From Archilochus colubris (lineage: Eukaryota; Chordata; Aves; Apodiformes; Trochilidae): a DNA stretch of 64,000 bases. Below the pieces are notes generated by a model. It did not search any database. It had not been told where the DNA came from and saw only the letters and a program-made list of their open reading frames with translations. A program made the translations under genes and the position numbers. This document shows positions 36,601 to 50,748 of this stretch, piece after piece. Location: the NCBI GenBank assembly GCA_023079485.1, contig CM041085.1, positions 95,801,115 through 95,865,114 of the forward strand. Reading direction: 5' to 3'. Every line of letters begins with the position of its first letter. Within the stretch, counting starts at the first letter, position 1.

Positions 36601-39600
36601 AAGGTGCCAGGAAAGTAGAAGAGCTGAGCAGGCAAACACAAATGCCAGCTCCTTGATTAGCTCCAAAGGGACCCATGGCTGGGGAAAAAGGCAGAAAGGG
36701 CAGAGAGGGAAGTGGAGAAAGCAAAATCACTGAGAAATACCTTAAAATGTTTGGAACTGATACACTAAAAATAATTCCATTCCTTTAAAGGAATTGCCTT
36801 TATCCCTCAAAAGAAGTCACTGACTTGTTTGCACAGTGCAGCATAAAATATTGTACAAATAGATAAAACAGGTACATTAGCTGTGGCTTTAAAATACTTT
36901 CCTCTAATATTTTGTCTTACTGGCTAACACTGCTTACAGAGTAGATAGAACACAGCAAAATTAAAAAGTAGGAGCCTTCAAACAGAAACCTTGAATAAAA
37001 TCTGAGTAACTCAAGTAAGAGCTGGAATGACACCTAGATTCTGGTGGGAATGTAGGCTAAAGGCTGAGCTTACATTCAGACACAGGATCAGGCAGCAGAC
37101 CTGACACCTGGAGGACTCATTCCAGGGGGACCAGAAATGGGACAGTGATACTATTAATTCCATAACTGTGTCACCAACCTTAAGCAAGGACTCATGGCCA
37201 GAAAATTCACGTAAACTATACAAACCTATGCAAACCTCTCATTGCTACTGCTCTGTCTGTATATGTTTGCCTATATCTTTTTTTTTAAATCACAAACCAT
37301 TATTTGTTCTGGTAATACAGGCCTTGAACTAGTTTTCATAGGGATGGTACTTATAATGTAATACTAGTATAATAAAGATATTATAGGTGTTATTCATGTA
37401 TTCCATTGCCCTGTCAAAGTTTCAGCTGAAATAATTAAAAATTAACTATTACTACTACTATTATTATTAATATTTTGTTAATATTATTAATGCTTCAAGA
37501 GTCCATTTATAGATAACAATGCTCCAGAACTGTAACTTGCTCACACAAGAGACAAAGGCTTAATATTTTAATCACACACACATTGGTTATTAAGAAAAAT
37601 TGTTAATAAAAACAAAGGACTCCCAGTTGTTTCTGAATACCTCCTGAGCAAAAATAAATCACTTGAACTCCAGAGATGTTTTTGACAGTGAGCTAAAGGT
37701 GTATATGAGAGAGTAGGAGGCTTGGGAGGTGAATATAATCACTGCTTACCTATCAGGGGTGTATGAGAATCTATGTAGAGAAATGTGTGGTTGCTGTGTA
37801 ATGGACACTAGCCAGAAGAGCAGTCACACGATTCATCTTTGCTGGCAATTCGGGTGAGTGTGGTAGGGATTTTTACAGCAAAGCCATACAGCAGCATAAA
37901 CCACAATTATTCAGTTGGATGGTAAAAACTAGTGCAGCATCTCTGCTCCTTGTAAATGCTATTGCTCACATTTTCATGAGCACAGAAGGACTGAAAGAGA
38001 ATAAACATTCTCATTTTTGGCATTCTGCTTCAGATTTTCTACATCTAGATCTAGATGTAAATAACTATTGCTTAGTAATTTCTAATAATTTCAAAAGCAG
38101 CTAAATTTAAACCTGCAATCAAGCACTGTCAGTTTGAAAAAATGCTTTGCTCTATTGAAAGAATTCCTTTGAAATGCTTATCATTATTTATTTGAAAATA
38201 TTTTGTTAAATTACCACATAGTGCTTGTGTATGTAATGTATCATATACCATGTTCTCACTGAGTCTTGACAAAACAGTTTTAAAAGAGACAGGAATTTAG
38301 ATAATGTGGCTTGGTTATGTAAGATGTTAAATTCTGTTTCTGTGTTGGATCTCCTCTTCTATAGGTTTTTATCAGGACACTGTCAGAATTTGGCTTTGGC
38401 CAAACTGGGCAATAAAAAGGAAAATCAGTCATAGTTACAGTTCCAAAGTCAACATGGACAATTTTATTCAGATTAATATCATAGATATAGTAAAATAAGC
38501 AACCAGTAGATCGCTTTTAAAAAATTTAATTAGAGATGGTTTAAATATCTTTGTTAATTTTTTAATTATTTCAGTAGAAGCTTCATTCACAGGGCAATGT
38601 AATACATTACTAACACCCTTATTACAATTTTCTTCTGCTAAAGTGTTTCTCTTGTTTCAAGAGTAATCTTTGCTGAATCTTAGCATCTGATTTGCAAAGC
38701 CAGGAATTCTGTCCAAAAATATGTTCCAGTTTCTGTACAGTATGTACTCCCAACAAAATGTTTCACTTATACATTTTTAGTTAGAGCTCAGTATTCCACA
38801 TTAGGCATAGCTGTCAGTTCCAGTATTCATAATTACATCTCTTAACCATACAAATAAAGATGAGGTATGTTTGGTTTTCATTAATTTGACCAATATAATT
38901 AACATTTCATAAGCTCTCCTATAAACAAAATATTGGGTCAAATCAGTTACTGGTATAACTCCACTGAAAACAACAGATTGACCCCAGAGAATAAGTTAGC
39001 CTATTTAGTTTTCATTTAATAGTGCATACTTAACCTGTAATTATCTGCTTAATAAAACATAGCTACACCCATTGTAGCTGATGGGTCTGGACCACATCCT
39101 AACCAGTGGAATACTGTCTGCTGACCTTGGAGAACCTTAGGTTGTGTCCAAAATATGCTACACTTGAGATTTCAAATTTAACAGAAAATGCATTACTCAA
39201 TATATTCATCACTGAGCTGAGGTTATCACCTTAAACTGAGAGCCCTTCATCTAAGCAAACAGTCCTGTAGCAGGAGAAGCTCAGCATCTGTCCCTCTTTG
39301 AGATCCACAGCCAAAGGTGTGGGATAAAACAGGAAAGGCAGAAGAGGGAAGGTAGAAATGGGACTGCAAATCATCAGTTGAAATGACAACCCAGAGTGAA
39401 GAGGATGATGAAGACCTGGCAATCTTTTATGCCTTCCCAATACCCTGCCTGATATACTGCTTCCCCAGGAGAAGAAACTCTTACACAAACACCTCCTGAA
39501 ACAAGCAAATAGGCACATTTCATTTAAGAGTTTACAGTAAGTCTTGTGTCCTACATTCAAAATTTCTAATAAAGAAAAAGGAAGCACCTGAATCTCTTCT

Positions 39601-42600
39601 ACACCATAACAAAAATACAATAGGTTTCCAGGTGGGAGCCTAATGCTGGCTGCGACCTTCAATGCCTTGTGTGATTTGGGACAATATTACCCAAGAAATT
39701 GCTTCTATCCATCTGAAATCTTACTGCAGCCAAGATCCACAGGGATGCTTGAGTATGCTTTTCTGTTATAAATGAGAAGGGTTTGGGGGTTTTTTTTGTG
39801 TTGGGGGCTCAGTTTGGGATTCACTTAACCCCAGGGTTTCTGAAATCTTAGGTTTGTTAACCTTCCAAGTGTGCTGTAAAACTCATCTCTTTTCTCAGGC
39901 TGCAGGACAAGGACAAGCTAAAAGCAGTTAAAAATATTACATTCATGAGTTGTCCTCTCGGCACTCTTCAATGTGTGTTAATGTATAGAAAAGATAAGCA
40001 GAACACCACTGTACCTGTTGCACTGCCTGTAATGATAGTTTATGTATGAAAAGAAGAAGGGTGTGTAGAACAGGTGAGTAAAATGTGCCAACTGGTGATT
40101 TACTGAACCTGCCTAATCAACACCAGCCACATGGTCAACTTAGAAATGGAAATTCATCTGACTATCTGCTCATAACAGTATTGTCTTCTCTGTACGACTA
40201 CTTGCTATTGTCTTGTTGAATCTTTTTGTTGGAAAACAAATCTTCTATTTTGGTTTGTTTTTTATTCTTGTCTGTTTTCCCTCATTTTCTGTCGACTTCT
40301 GTACCCTTTTTTTTTCTCTGTAGAACACTAACTTACTTTTTCTTTCAAAGAGTTGATGACTTGAAGCAGGAACTACTGGACAAAATTTCAGGGGAAGAAG
40401 CTCCCGCTCTTTGCTGACAGATGAACAGCAATCACTGGTAAACAGTTCTGGAAAACACTTTATTTTGCTCTGTCAGGTGCAATGGTCGACTTTTCAATTT
40501 CAAGCTGCTGTGAGCAACATCAGGCAGTCTTGAGATGAACCTGGGTTGAGGATCATTGGTCTCTCACCAACAACATTCAGGAGGCACGTTCAGAGATTCA
40601 CTTTTAGCCTTAAATTGTATTAATCTGTGCTCTACTCCTTAAGCCACAGATGTTCTTTCTAGACCATGTCCTATAACATAAGTGTAAGAGGTGGCTATGC
40701 ATACTTACTGCTGTATTCCTAAGTTATTTTTAATTAAATTCCTGTTGATTGAGCAGCCTGTTCCAGCATGTCACTACCACAGTTAAACAGCTTAAACACA
40801 GTTAACAGCGATGTCGCTGGTGGATTTGCTGCTCCTCTGGCCATGAGGAAGCAGAGCACCATCCCTTCCAGATTCCTGGCTGCAGCTCCTCCAAATCCTG
40901 TGTGCTTCCCAAACCACATGATGGGCAGAGCTGCACTACCTTGTCTGCCTTGGTGGTGTCTTGTGGAGAAGACACTTGGTTTATGACCTCAGACAAGACA
41001 CTGCACTTCTCTGTAAGTGTTTTAGACAGTGTTATGCAGATGGTGAGAAACAAGTGCAGTCAGAACCTTCCAACATACTAATGCAACATAAATAAATAAG
41101 GGCAAGAGAAATACAACAAAACTATGTCATGTAGCTACACTGTTTCTCAGTCACCCAAGTACTTGTGTGCAGATACTGTGGAGGGCCCTGCCAGCATTCC
41201 CAGTTATTACCCATCTTCTCCCCACTGCTGGTCTAACAAGAATAAAGGCCTCTTCCTCCTGTTAGATAAAAGTCATTCATAAACATGAGTGACAGGTATG
41301 TGGTAGCTATAAGTGTGCTACTGATGCAAAGTTTATTAAACATAATTTTTTTTAATCCAAAAGGATCTATAAAAGTAAATGAGAATAAAACATTTTAGGT
41401 TGTGAAGTCTTGGAAAGCTGGGGAACATGAAATGCCTTTATTTGGGCACTTATAAATATGCATTAGGATACAAACTTAAATTACACAGTGACTGACTAAG
41501 AAGGACCCCTGTTTCATCCATTCAGTGCAACAAATATTTGTCACCTTGTAAAGTCATGTTAAGGAAACTTCAGTGTTGCTAAGGGCAGTAGCAGCCATAC
41601 TTCACTAAGTATACACACAAGAGAACATTAAATTACATCAGAGAACAAGATAAATGAAACAGGAACATATCCAAAATCTAGGTCCCTGTTCAGGAGAATA
41701 CAACACATACACAACTATTCAGGAGAGATTCAAGAAATTCTTAGTGCAAAATGCAAGACAGGGTTGAAACTGCAAGCAAGAAATATTTCATTGTTCACAA
41801 GGGCAAAGAAAAAAAGACATTACTTCAATCTCTAAAATTTAACAGAGAAATCAAATCTACACTCCAATAAAACAACCTGAAAAGCTCAAAGCAGGGATAA
41901 CCTTTTAATCTGTAAAGGGATAACAATGTAATTACAGATTTTTACAGCCGAAGTCTGATAGCCAAAGGCTTACATGGGATATGTTAATTAAAGCAGATTT
42001 GATAATTTGCTTTCCTTCTTGATGAGCTGTTTTCAAAGCTATTGGCTGGGAAGCTGATACTCTTTTATGGAAGTCATTCCTAAAGACCAGAATTAACTTC
42101 CGTTAAGTCCCTATATATCTTTCAAGGCAATCCCAGACACTAGGAGAGAAACTCAATTTATGTCAAGTATTTTAATTTCTTAAATGCAAATATAAAGAAT
42201 TTATCAACACAGGATTTGGCCAAATTCCAACATCCTTAAGATACTAAGAATGGCTCACACCGGCAGCACATGTAACACTAGCATCCTGCTTTCACCCACG
42301 GTTAGTAGGAGACACTTTAGAGCACAGAAGAAAGAGAATGACCCTTTTTTGGATACATAACTCCTGGCTTTCAACAATCAGTGATTTGAGATCCTCCTGA
42401 ATAGATGTTGCATCTGATCCCCCTGTGAAACAGATGCTAAGATTTCATTTTTCTCTTATGTTCAGGAAAGTAATTTTTTTTTTTTTTTTTTGATCAGCAA
42501 ACACACAGAAATCAATAAAGCAATTACATGAACAAAACCACTTGCATGTTTGAAAGTGTAGGCCAGCCTGGTGAGCTATTCTGAACGCAGCCATGTCCAC

Positions 42601-44729
42601 TGCTCTTCTGGCTCCTGACTCTCTTCTCAAGCCAGCTTCTCACATGCCATCTTCTGAGTTTATGCTGAGAACAGATGGTTGTAAACAACTGAAATACAAG
42701 TCCTCAGGGGCTGGGAGAGCTGTGTTTCCAATCACAGGGACTCGGGGAGGATAGACAGGCTCTTTGAAAAACATTGCTCACAGAAAAGTTCCCAGAAGAG
42801 TAGGTATGGCTCAGCCATGAGGGCTGAGAAGCGAAGACATGGAGATAAGAGCAGGGGAATACAAATGGCTAAGTGTGACTAGAGTATGATAAAATGTAAC
42901 AAGGAAAACTGGAGAACTGCAGGAGGAGGAGCAGAGCCACAAGCCATACAATGAGAGGTTTTTTAGACAATATAAGCTCTCATTTGAAGAAGTTTAGTGT
43001 TGCATTAAGCTCTTTTAATCATCCATTCGTATCTTACACTGCTTCTCTATCATATAATATAGATTTCTTTCAGCAGCTCTTGATTTTTACAATCACTATT
43101 CACAATTCTCAATTTCTTACCACATTCGTATCCATTCTGAATTTCAAAATCTGCATTTTACATTCTTCCTATACTGATGTAAATTTAGATGAAAAATCTG
43201 AATAGCAAGTTAAGAGGTCACACTACGAGCCTGCTTTTCATTTTCCATTTAGGACTGGAACAGCTTGATTCAAAAGCAATCACATAAAGGCACACTGGAA
43301 CATTTAATAGGACTGATCTAAAAATGTTTATTGAAGAGAGACAACAGTGCTTGACAGATTTTAAGAGATGAAATAACAAACCACATTCATATATGGACTA
43401 AGACTCCCGCTGAAACTGATACCAGGATTGTGGCTTTGAACATAAATCCCCTTTGCATTTATGAGTAATACCACTGCAGCATTGTGTCAACACACTAATG
43501 GCATCAGAAGCTATTGAACTGCTACAGATTGCACACACCAGACAACTCTGTTTAGTTATTTACTTGCATCTTTACTAAGCAAGAGCATTAGAATATGCCA
43601 CCACTCCAATCTGTTCACTCTCATCAAACAAATTCTTCACAAATACAAGACAAAAAAAGTGACAAAAGATTTCTCCATATGAAAATCCAAATGCCTGAAT
43701 TCAGAAGATACATTAATCCAGAAAGATAGGTCTATATGCAGTTGTTACAAGTCTTGATGAGTTTACGTAACTCCTTGATGAGACACAAAAGTTTTAGAAT
43801 AAATTTCAGGGTGGTGCTAAGTGTAACAGAAAGTTTCTTTCTACACACTCATTTTGAAATATTAATTTCTTGTAGTTATCTCTTAAATGACAGTTGTGTA
43901 ATTTCTGAATATGCACAATGAGTTGCCATTTTCCCTAGATACACCATGGACAAGCTCTTACGCTCATCAGCAAAAGGGGCAAGAAAAATCATTAAAACCT
44001 GCAGTTTAACACATTTGTTCAGAGACTGCAGGGCTTACTGGGCTGTGCAGAGCACTGCCATGATGCAGTCTCACAGCTTCTGGATGAGGAGAGATTCTCT
44101 TATAGTTTGCTTTCCTGCCCTGCCATTTAGTTTTGCCATTTATGCCGCCCCTGCCACAGATGGTGAATATAAGGCTGCTGTGCATTAGGAACAAGGTAAA
44201 GCAAATACACATTTGTCTGCTCCTCCTCTCAGATACAAACAGATTCTCAGCATGACTCACATTATTCTTTCTGTAGCTCCCACCGTTCAGAATTTGCCTT
44301 TCCTGTGGAGTCCCTGACTGGCAGGCTGCTGGCACAGCTGCCCTTTTCCTTGCCTGGCATTTTCAATAGCAAGAGTAAGGGCTCTGGAGCTGGTACTAAA
44401 TCCAGATTGGTAGTAAATGGCCTTGTCCTTCCCAATTAACAGAGCTTACAACTGAACCTTCACTAAGTTTAAGCATTAAAATTTTATGGTGGATTTCAAA
44501 ATATAGGATACTAAACACATGCCTTTTAGCTACAGGACTTGGGCAGGTTTCAGGATGTCACAGTTCTGTGGCTTCACTAGCTGACTTAGAATATCTATTC
44601 CTTAGGAAAAACACATGAATCACTTAATACTTTTTGCAAGTGTTATGGATAGCCCACAAAGCAACACAATTTGCTGAGGTTTCACAGCAAATATAGGGCT
44701 TAAATATTTAGCTAAACTGAGTTCCTACT
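33675..44729. other. Long non-coding stretch
   Basis: About 11 kb without a confident gene or repeat. Small features are a 17-bp perfect tandem duplication at 34727-34759 (CCAGCTCATACCTGGGA), an (AAAC)n run near 35978-36000, an 18-bp palindrome ACATCTAGATCTAGATGT near 38040 and a T-run at about 42475-42491. Two weak exon-like spots, at 36.3-36.6 kb and at 40.35 kb, are described as findings. Much of 36.8-39.2 kb is very AT-rich. Confidence 0.45.
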
Positions 44730-44788
44730 TAGAAAGGTTGGACCAGAAGATTCTTGAGGCCCCTTCCAACCTGGCATTCTATGATCTA
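44730..44788 (+). mobile_element. CR1 LINE 3' tail remnant
   Basis: It reads AGAAAGGTTGGACCAGAAGA, then CCCCTTCCAACCTGGCATTC, then TATGATC. This is a short, forward-orientation CR1 3' end. Only about 60 bases remain recognisable. Confidence 0.7.
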
Positions 44789-47700
44789 CGTTAATGCGAA
44801 TTAATAACATGCTGTTTCTTCTTTGTATTTAAATAATTTCACATTTGAATACTGAATTTTAAACAATTTCCTAGCAAACAGTGTGATCAGCATACGGATA
44901 ATATTTTTTTTAATCCATACAAAATTCACCATCAAGCTACCCAGGGTTTTTAGTGACAATGATGCAGGTCCCATGCATAGAAATTTACTAAAATCTTACA
45001 GAAAACTTCTTGGTGCTTTAAGTTGCTTCACAGTTTTTGTTTTGTTTTGTTTTGCTTTGTTTCATTTTGCAGGGTGGGTATTATTGTTATTTGTTTGGAA
45101 GTGAGGGATTTGTGCTGTATTGCTTATTACTGAGACATCCTATGCCAGTAAAAGATGAAAACTGCTTTCCCCAAAGATCTGCTTTCTTAAAACATGAAGC
45201 AATCTCCAAGACTTTTAAAAGTTGTCAAAATCCACTAAAATAATTCTTTGATTAATTTGTGATGATCAATGTCAATATTCAGCTATTGCTATAGAATTTA
45301 TGTTAAAAGACTGATGTTTTTTCCCAGAAGGAAAATCAGTCATGACTGTGAAAGAAATAGGGCAGAAGGAAACAAGAGAGAATTAGGATGAGAGCTCAGG
45401 TCAGGAACCATGTGCAGTTCTGGTGCAAATGATCTGTGATTGCTCAGAATTCTCAGTGCCAAACTGAATATTTTTTTTCTAAAACATGTTTTTCTTTTAG
45501 ACGAGGATAACTTTGCATGTGAGAGGTCCAGACATATTTTTTTCACATTTGTGTGTACGGACATGCTAGAAAGCCCTTTCCAGGTGAGATCTAGGAATTA
45601 ATACAGATGCTCAAATGTAGCTGCCCAGTGCTGTCTGAGACACTTTTGGGGACAAAACCTAACTTTTCACTCTGTGGATGCCAAGTTTAGATGCCTAGGC
45701 AGTCAGGAAGGTGAAAAGTGTATGACTCCCTCCTCCTCTCCTGAGTATGCATGTTTTATTACATTAAATAATTAGCTGACTAAATTACTTGATCATGAAA
45801 ACATTACTTAGCATAGTGGCACCCTCCTGCATGAGAAAAGTAAATGTCCAGACCTTATTCTTGATGCATGTCTTATCAACTGTCCATATATGATGCCCAG
45901 TGCCATTCTGAGACACTCAAGAACCAGTAACTGAGTCACCTGCACAGTGGCAGGTAAGATACAGAACCCACAGAAGACCATAACTTCCTGAAGTGCAAGC
46001 TCGGGATAAGCAAGCTGGGGTTATGCAAGAGAATGTAGCATTGCATTAGATGTGTGGGGAACATGAACAGAGCTCCAAAAGATCATGTTTAGGAAGAATG
46101 TAGAAGTCCCCAAAACCTTCCTCAACCTGCCACTGCAAAACCTCGTTCATCACCTTGCTTGTTGCTCCAGATGACCCACACAGACATAATGGGTATGCAT
46201 GTTGTGTAAAATGATGAAACAATTATTTGGTATTTTTAATTAAATTAAAATTCTGATATGACAGTCTGTGGTAAATGCTTAGAACAGACTTATTCTGAGA
46301 CACTTCTACATCTGGTGTGCTAACTGTGGCTCAGTAAATTTAAACGTGTATTTTTAAAGACAAAATCATAGCAGTTTTGCCCACGGAACAGGTAGGATGA
46401 GATGCAGTTCTCCTACATCTGAACTAGTCACCCCCATGCATCCTTTGCAGTCAGTCTGGTTTGGTCAGGCACCTACTTTAGAATGAGATTAACTGCACTT
46501 CACACTGACTACATCTCCAGTGACTGTAAAGAAATGCAAAGGCAACGTGGTCAGATGGAGACATCTGCACTATATGAATTACATGCATTGTGATAAATGC
46601 AAATAAGGAGTGTGCATTGAGTTCCTATTTACATTATTTTTGGTTGCAAAAATACCCCTTCACTTGCTGTTTTAGATAGCAACACCCTCTCAGCCAGCAC
46701 AGCCTCCCAGCTCCCCTCTGAATACAGAACTACTATCTAGCTAGAGTAGACGTTGTTTTGCCAAGGTCTTAGGAAGAGTTTATACATTCTTATTTATTCT
46801 CATTCTCACAGACATGGGCATAAGCTAGGAATTCACACTTAACTCTCTTGTGATGTTCATTAATATTTGGAAAACAAATATTATTTGGTATTGTTATTGT
46901 GGTTTTTACATAATTTGACTTTGGCTCTGACTTGTGTTAATGCTGCCTCGCTGTACTCTGATGCAAAGGTTGCCACAGACATCAGATTCCCACACTTCAA
47001 GAATCTGAACTTCATTAAATTAAAACAACATTTCAGCAGAAAGTCAGTAACAGACCCAATAAAAAACTTGTACACATGACTTGACAAACATGGTCCTGGG
47101 TACTTGAATGTTGGTTCATTAAAATTTGTGATACTTGTTCAAAGATTTAATCAGGCACAGATATACAAAAGAGTATTCTTTGGATTTCGAGTGAAAATCT
47201 TGAATAAGATTTATTAGCCAAAGAGCAGAGAAGGTAAGTTTACAGGAATGGGACTGCTCAGTTGATGGACTGGTAGTTTCTCACATGTATGTGATAATTT
47301 AGACTTGTGTTACCACAGGTAAATTACCAAACAAGAAAATTACATGAAAATAATATCCAGGACCTCAGCAAGGTGGACGTTAGTTCTTATATCTACAATA
47401 CTCAAATTGAGGGAGTTTACAGTTACCAAAGTGCCTACACCTCTATCACAGACAGCAGTGCTTAGATGGTAAATTAAGGCTGAGTTGCCCACATCCAAGT
47501 GCCTGGTGGCACTGTGGGTGCTCTCAGGTACCAGGCCTAAAGAACAGCTGTGATTCCTAAAGAACATACACCCTCTGTAGGTCTGTCAACATATGCCCTA
47601 GTCCATGAATGCAGATGTCTTAGATAACCTCAAGCACATTAAAGACCACAAGGTGCTTAAGCTTACTGCACACATAGTGGCCAATTGGCTGAATTTCTTG

Positions 47701-50700
47701 GGTGCCTTCACTGTACTGAGTAGAAATGCATGCACAATAGTGGGATCCTAGGCATGTAGGGATTGAGTTAATGTATAAATAAAGGTGTTTAATGACGTCT
47801 GGGGCTGCCAGTTTACTTAAGAGCTCTGCTAAAGCTGGGAGACATTACAGAGGAGCTAAGAAGGACTGGAGTCCTTTAGTATGGTAGCTGAGAGCACGTG
47901 GATACCCAGGGCTTCTGAAAAGGCATTGGATCTCTGAGTTGATGCAGCTGGATCATATATGAGCAGACAACTACATTCAGGTATCTTAATCCTTAACTGA
48001 ATATCAATAGATTATCATTTAGATTCTGATAAAAATGGCACCCCAGGAATTTGCTGGTACATGGTAGAGCTGATTACAGCAATAAGACTTGAAGAACAAA
48101 ATTTTCAGAAGTAATGATTAATGCTCACAAAGAAGTGAAAAGGAGCCTGCCAGAAACAAAACCAATGGTGCTCACCACAGTGACATGTGGTAGCTTAGCA
48201 GAACACACCAACGCTCCTTGAACACGAACTTTACTGAAAAATGCAGTGAAATGTTTTTAGCTGAAGAATTTACTGCCTGGTGACAATGACCACAGACTAC
48301 AGGTAGGCAGAAGAAAAAAGTTTATGTACAACTTCCCTACAAAGGGTTATTTATCTATGCTTAATTCTGATTTGTAGAAATTAACAACTATGTATAGTTG
48401 ATCTATAAGCTACTTCTTTACATGTCTCTCCAGTATTAGAATACAACTGATCATGATGGTGTTGATGAGGATTGCAGGGAGAGCAGTCATATCTGTATTA
48501 CAGTTATCTTCTTTCACCTTAGTGCCTTGCAGAACTAGGCTAAACTTATTCAATAATCAAAAGCAAGAAAAAAAAAGTTCACAAGTCAGTTGGACACAAA
48601 AAATGTAACCTGCCCATGGAGCTTAAACACAAAGCATGCAGGCTCTCTGAAGAAAAAAAAATGCTGAACTTTCAATAAGAAAAATATTTAGGGATTTACT
48701 GTAAATCCTTTGGAATAGAGAAAAAAAAACAACTCAGTTTATTTCATGCTTACAGAGCAACAGAGAAGACTCTACATTTACATGTGAACATGTTCCAATT
48801 GAGGAACTCAACAGGACTAGGATGACTTAGAGAAGTTTCATATGGAGTAATGCTGGTACCTAGTAGAGCTTTTTAAGGTATTACAAGTATCCAAATATAG
48901 AATGTTTTGCATATTCTTTTACTTTTAGATATAAAAAAATTAAGTCTTACTCTGAGTCATTCCAAGCATTCCCAGCTGAAACCTTCCAACACTGATTCAG
49001 TTTGAGAGAAACTTTTTAGGGCTTCTAAAAAAAAGTTTGTGCAGCTTGGTAAAATAAAACATCACTAGCTTTAAATCCCAACAATAAGAGATACACTTAA
49101 TTAAAATAATTTTTAAAAACCTTGAAAATTTTCTGATATGTCTGCTACTGACAAATATGATGGGTATGTGTATAACATATACTGGCAATTTTATGTTAGC
49201 AAAATAATGGTAGTATAACACTGACTAATGCAGTTTCGATGGCAGTTTTAACATTTTAATGGTCAATGGCAGATTTAATTAACAAAAAAGCCAAAATAAG
49301 TTCAGCTAGAATTAAAATGTACAAGAATTGTTATTTTAAAAGAACAAGCTTCTTCCCAATTTTCATTTGTTTTGTAATTTTAACTCTGGAGTAGGTTAAA
49401 AGCAGCACAGTACTGTGTTGCCACTTGTGAAACCAACAGCAGATCAGCTGCCAAAAGGCAGGAGGATACTGATGTTCCAAGAGCACTGAGGATGGAGCTG
49501 GCATTTCCAGGTCACTGTAGGGTTTTCCAGTTTTTAGCCTTTTGAAACCAGCATCATAGCTATCTAGAAATAAAAAATCTTCATGTTAAAAAGGCCAAGT
49601 CAGAATCAAGCTCCGCAGTTCATATGGAGCAGGTAAGGAAACACAAACATGTCTCTTTTGTGGCTGCTCAACTTCTCTCACTAATACCTGAGGCAAAGGC
49701 ATCCGCACATATTCCAAGTAGACACTTTTGTCTCAGCCTTATATCCTTAATTCTTAGCCACACCCCATTTCTCTACCCATCTTCTATTTTCTTTTTTGTT
49801 TTGTTTTTTTGGGTTTTTGTTGTTGTTGTTTGGGTTTGGTTTGGGTTTTTTTCCAAAATATTTTATGCTCCTGATATTCTTATGTACTTAACTACAGGCA
49901 GCAATTAGAATGCTGACTCTTCCTGGCTACTAACATTTAAAGCTTCTGCCACAAGAGAGAAGGAGCATGTCGTGTACTCATAAGGAATAAAATCATTGCC
50001 AACAACTGCTATTATTGGCATGTTCTAAATAAGCTCCAAACCAGCTTTTTTTCTATGCTTTAATCTTCTGTTGCTCAGCAAGGAAGAGAATCACTAAGCA
50101 TCTCAGGCAACCAGGCAAAATTGTATTTACTGTGTTGTGTTTAAAAAAAAAAATAATCATGAACCCCAATCCTGCTCCTCTGTGTGACTACTCTAAAGAA
50201 GACTTTTTCTGCTACAAAAAGAAAAAAAAAAAGGTGTGTACATGCAGGACACACAACTCAAGGCTAATGCAATGTTATGATACTATTTTCAGCTTCTGTA
50301 GATTTCGACATATGAGAACAGTGTGCTCAACTGCATACTTACACTAATGAAAAATCAGTTATTTCTGATGCCTTTATGCACAGATGTTGATTTTAAAAGC
50401 ATCTCAAGCAATGATGGGAAAATACAACTAAAATATTCATACCTTCAGGACCTGTTTAACTATATGGACAAAGGTATTAAAAAAGAGACTACCTGTACAT
50501 TTCCTTGATGGAATTCACCCCTCAATTTATACACCCTTTATGACAGCAATCAGGCTCTGAGCCAGTCATTTCAAGGTCCTGTGTGGAGATAGCTGGAACT
50601 ACAGCACTTCTCAGGTGTGGTCCATCTGTCAGGAGCCTGCTTTTGGGACAGGCTGCATCCCTCTCTAGGGCTGCCCACCTCACTCCTCTCACTGCACAGG

Positions 50701-50748
50701 GAGCCCAGTAGTACCAGTAACCACCCATCACTGCTGAGATGGAGGCAG
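44789..50748. other. Non-coding spacer
   Basis: No gene recognised. TTTTG-type runs occur near 45037-45070 and T/G-rich runs at about 49790-49855, with A-runs near 48570, 48654, 48720, 50142 and 50219. The last six bases (AGGCAG, 50743-50748) are the left target duplication of the palindromic element. Confidence 0.5.

Noticed and set aside
39231..39662. 143-codon minus-strand open frame
   Set aside because: No motif, and many leucine, phenylalanine and cysteine residues from T-rich DNA. No supporting exon signals.
42252..42280. U6 snRNA-like stretch (CGGCAGCACATGTAACACTA)
   Set aside because: Similarity to the U6 5' end covers only about 20-25 bases and the rest of U6 is absent.
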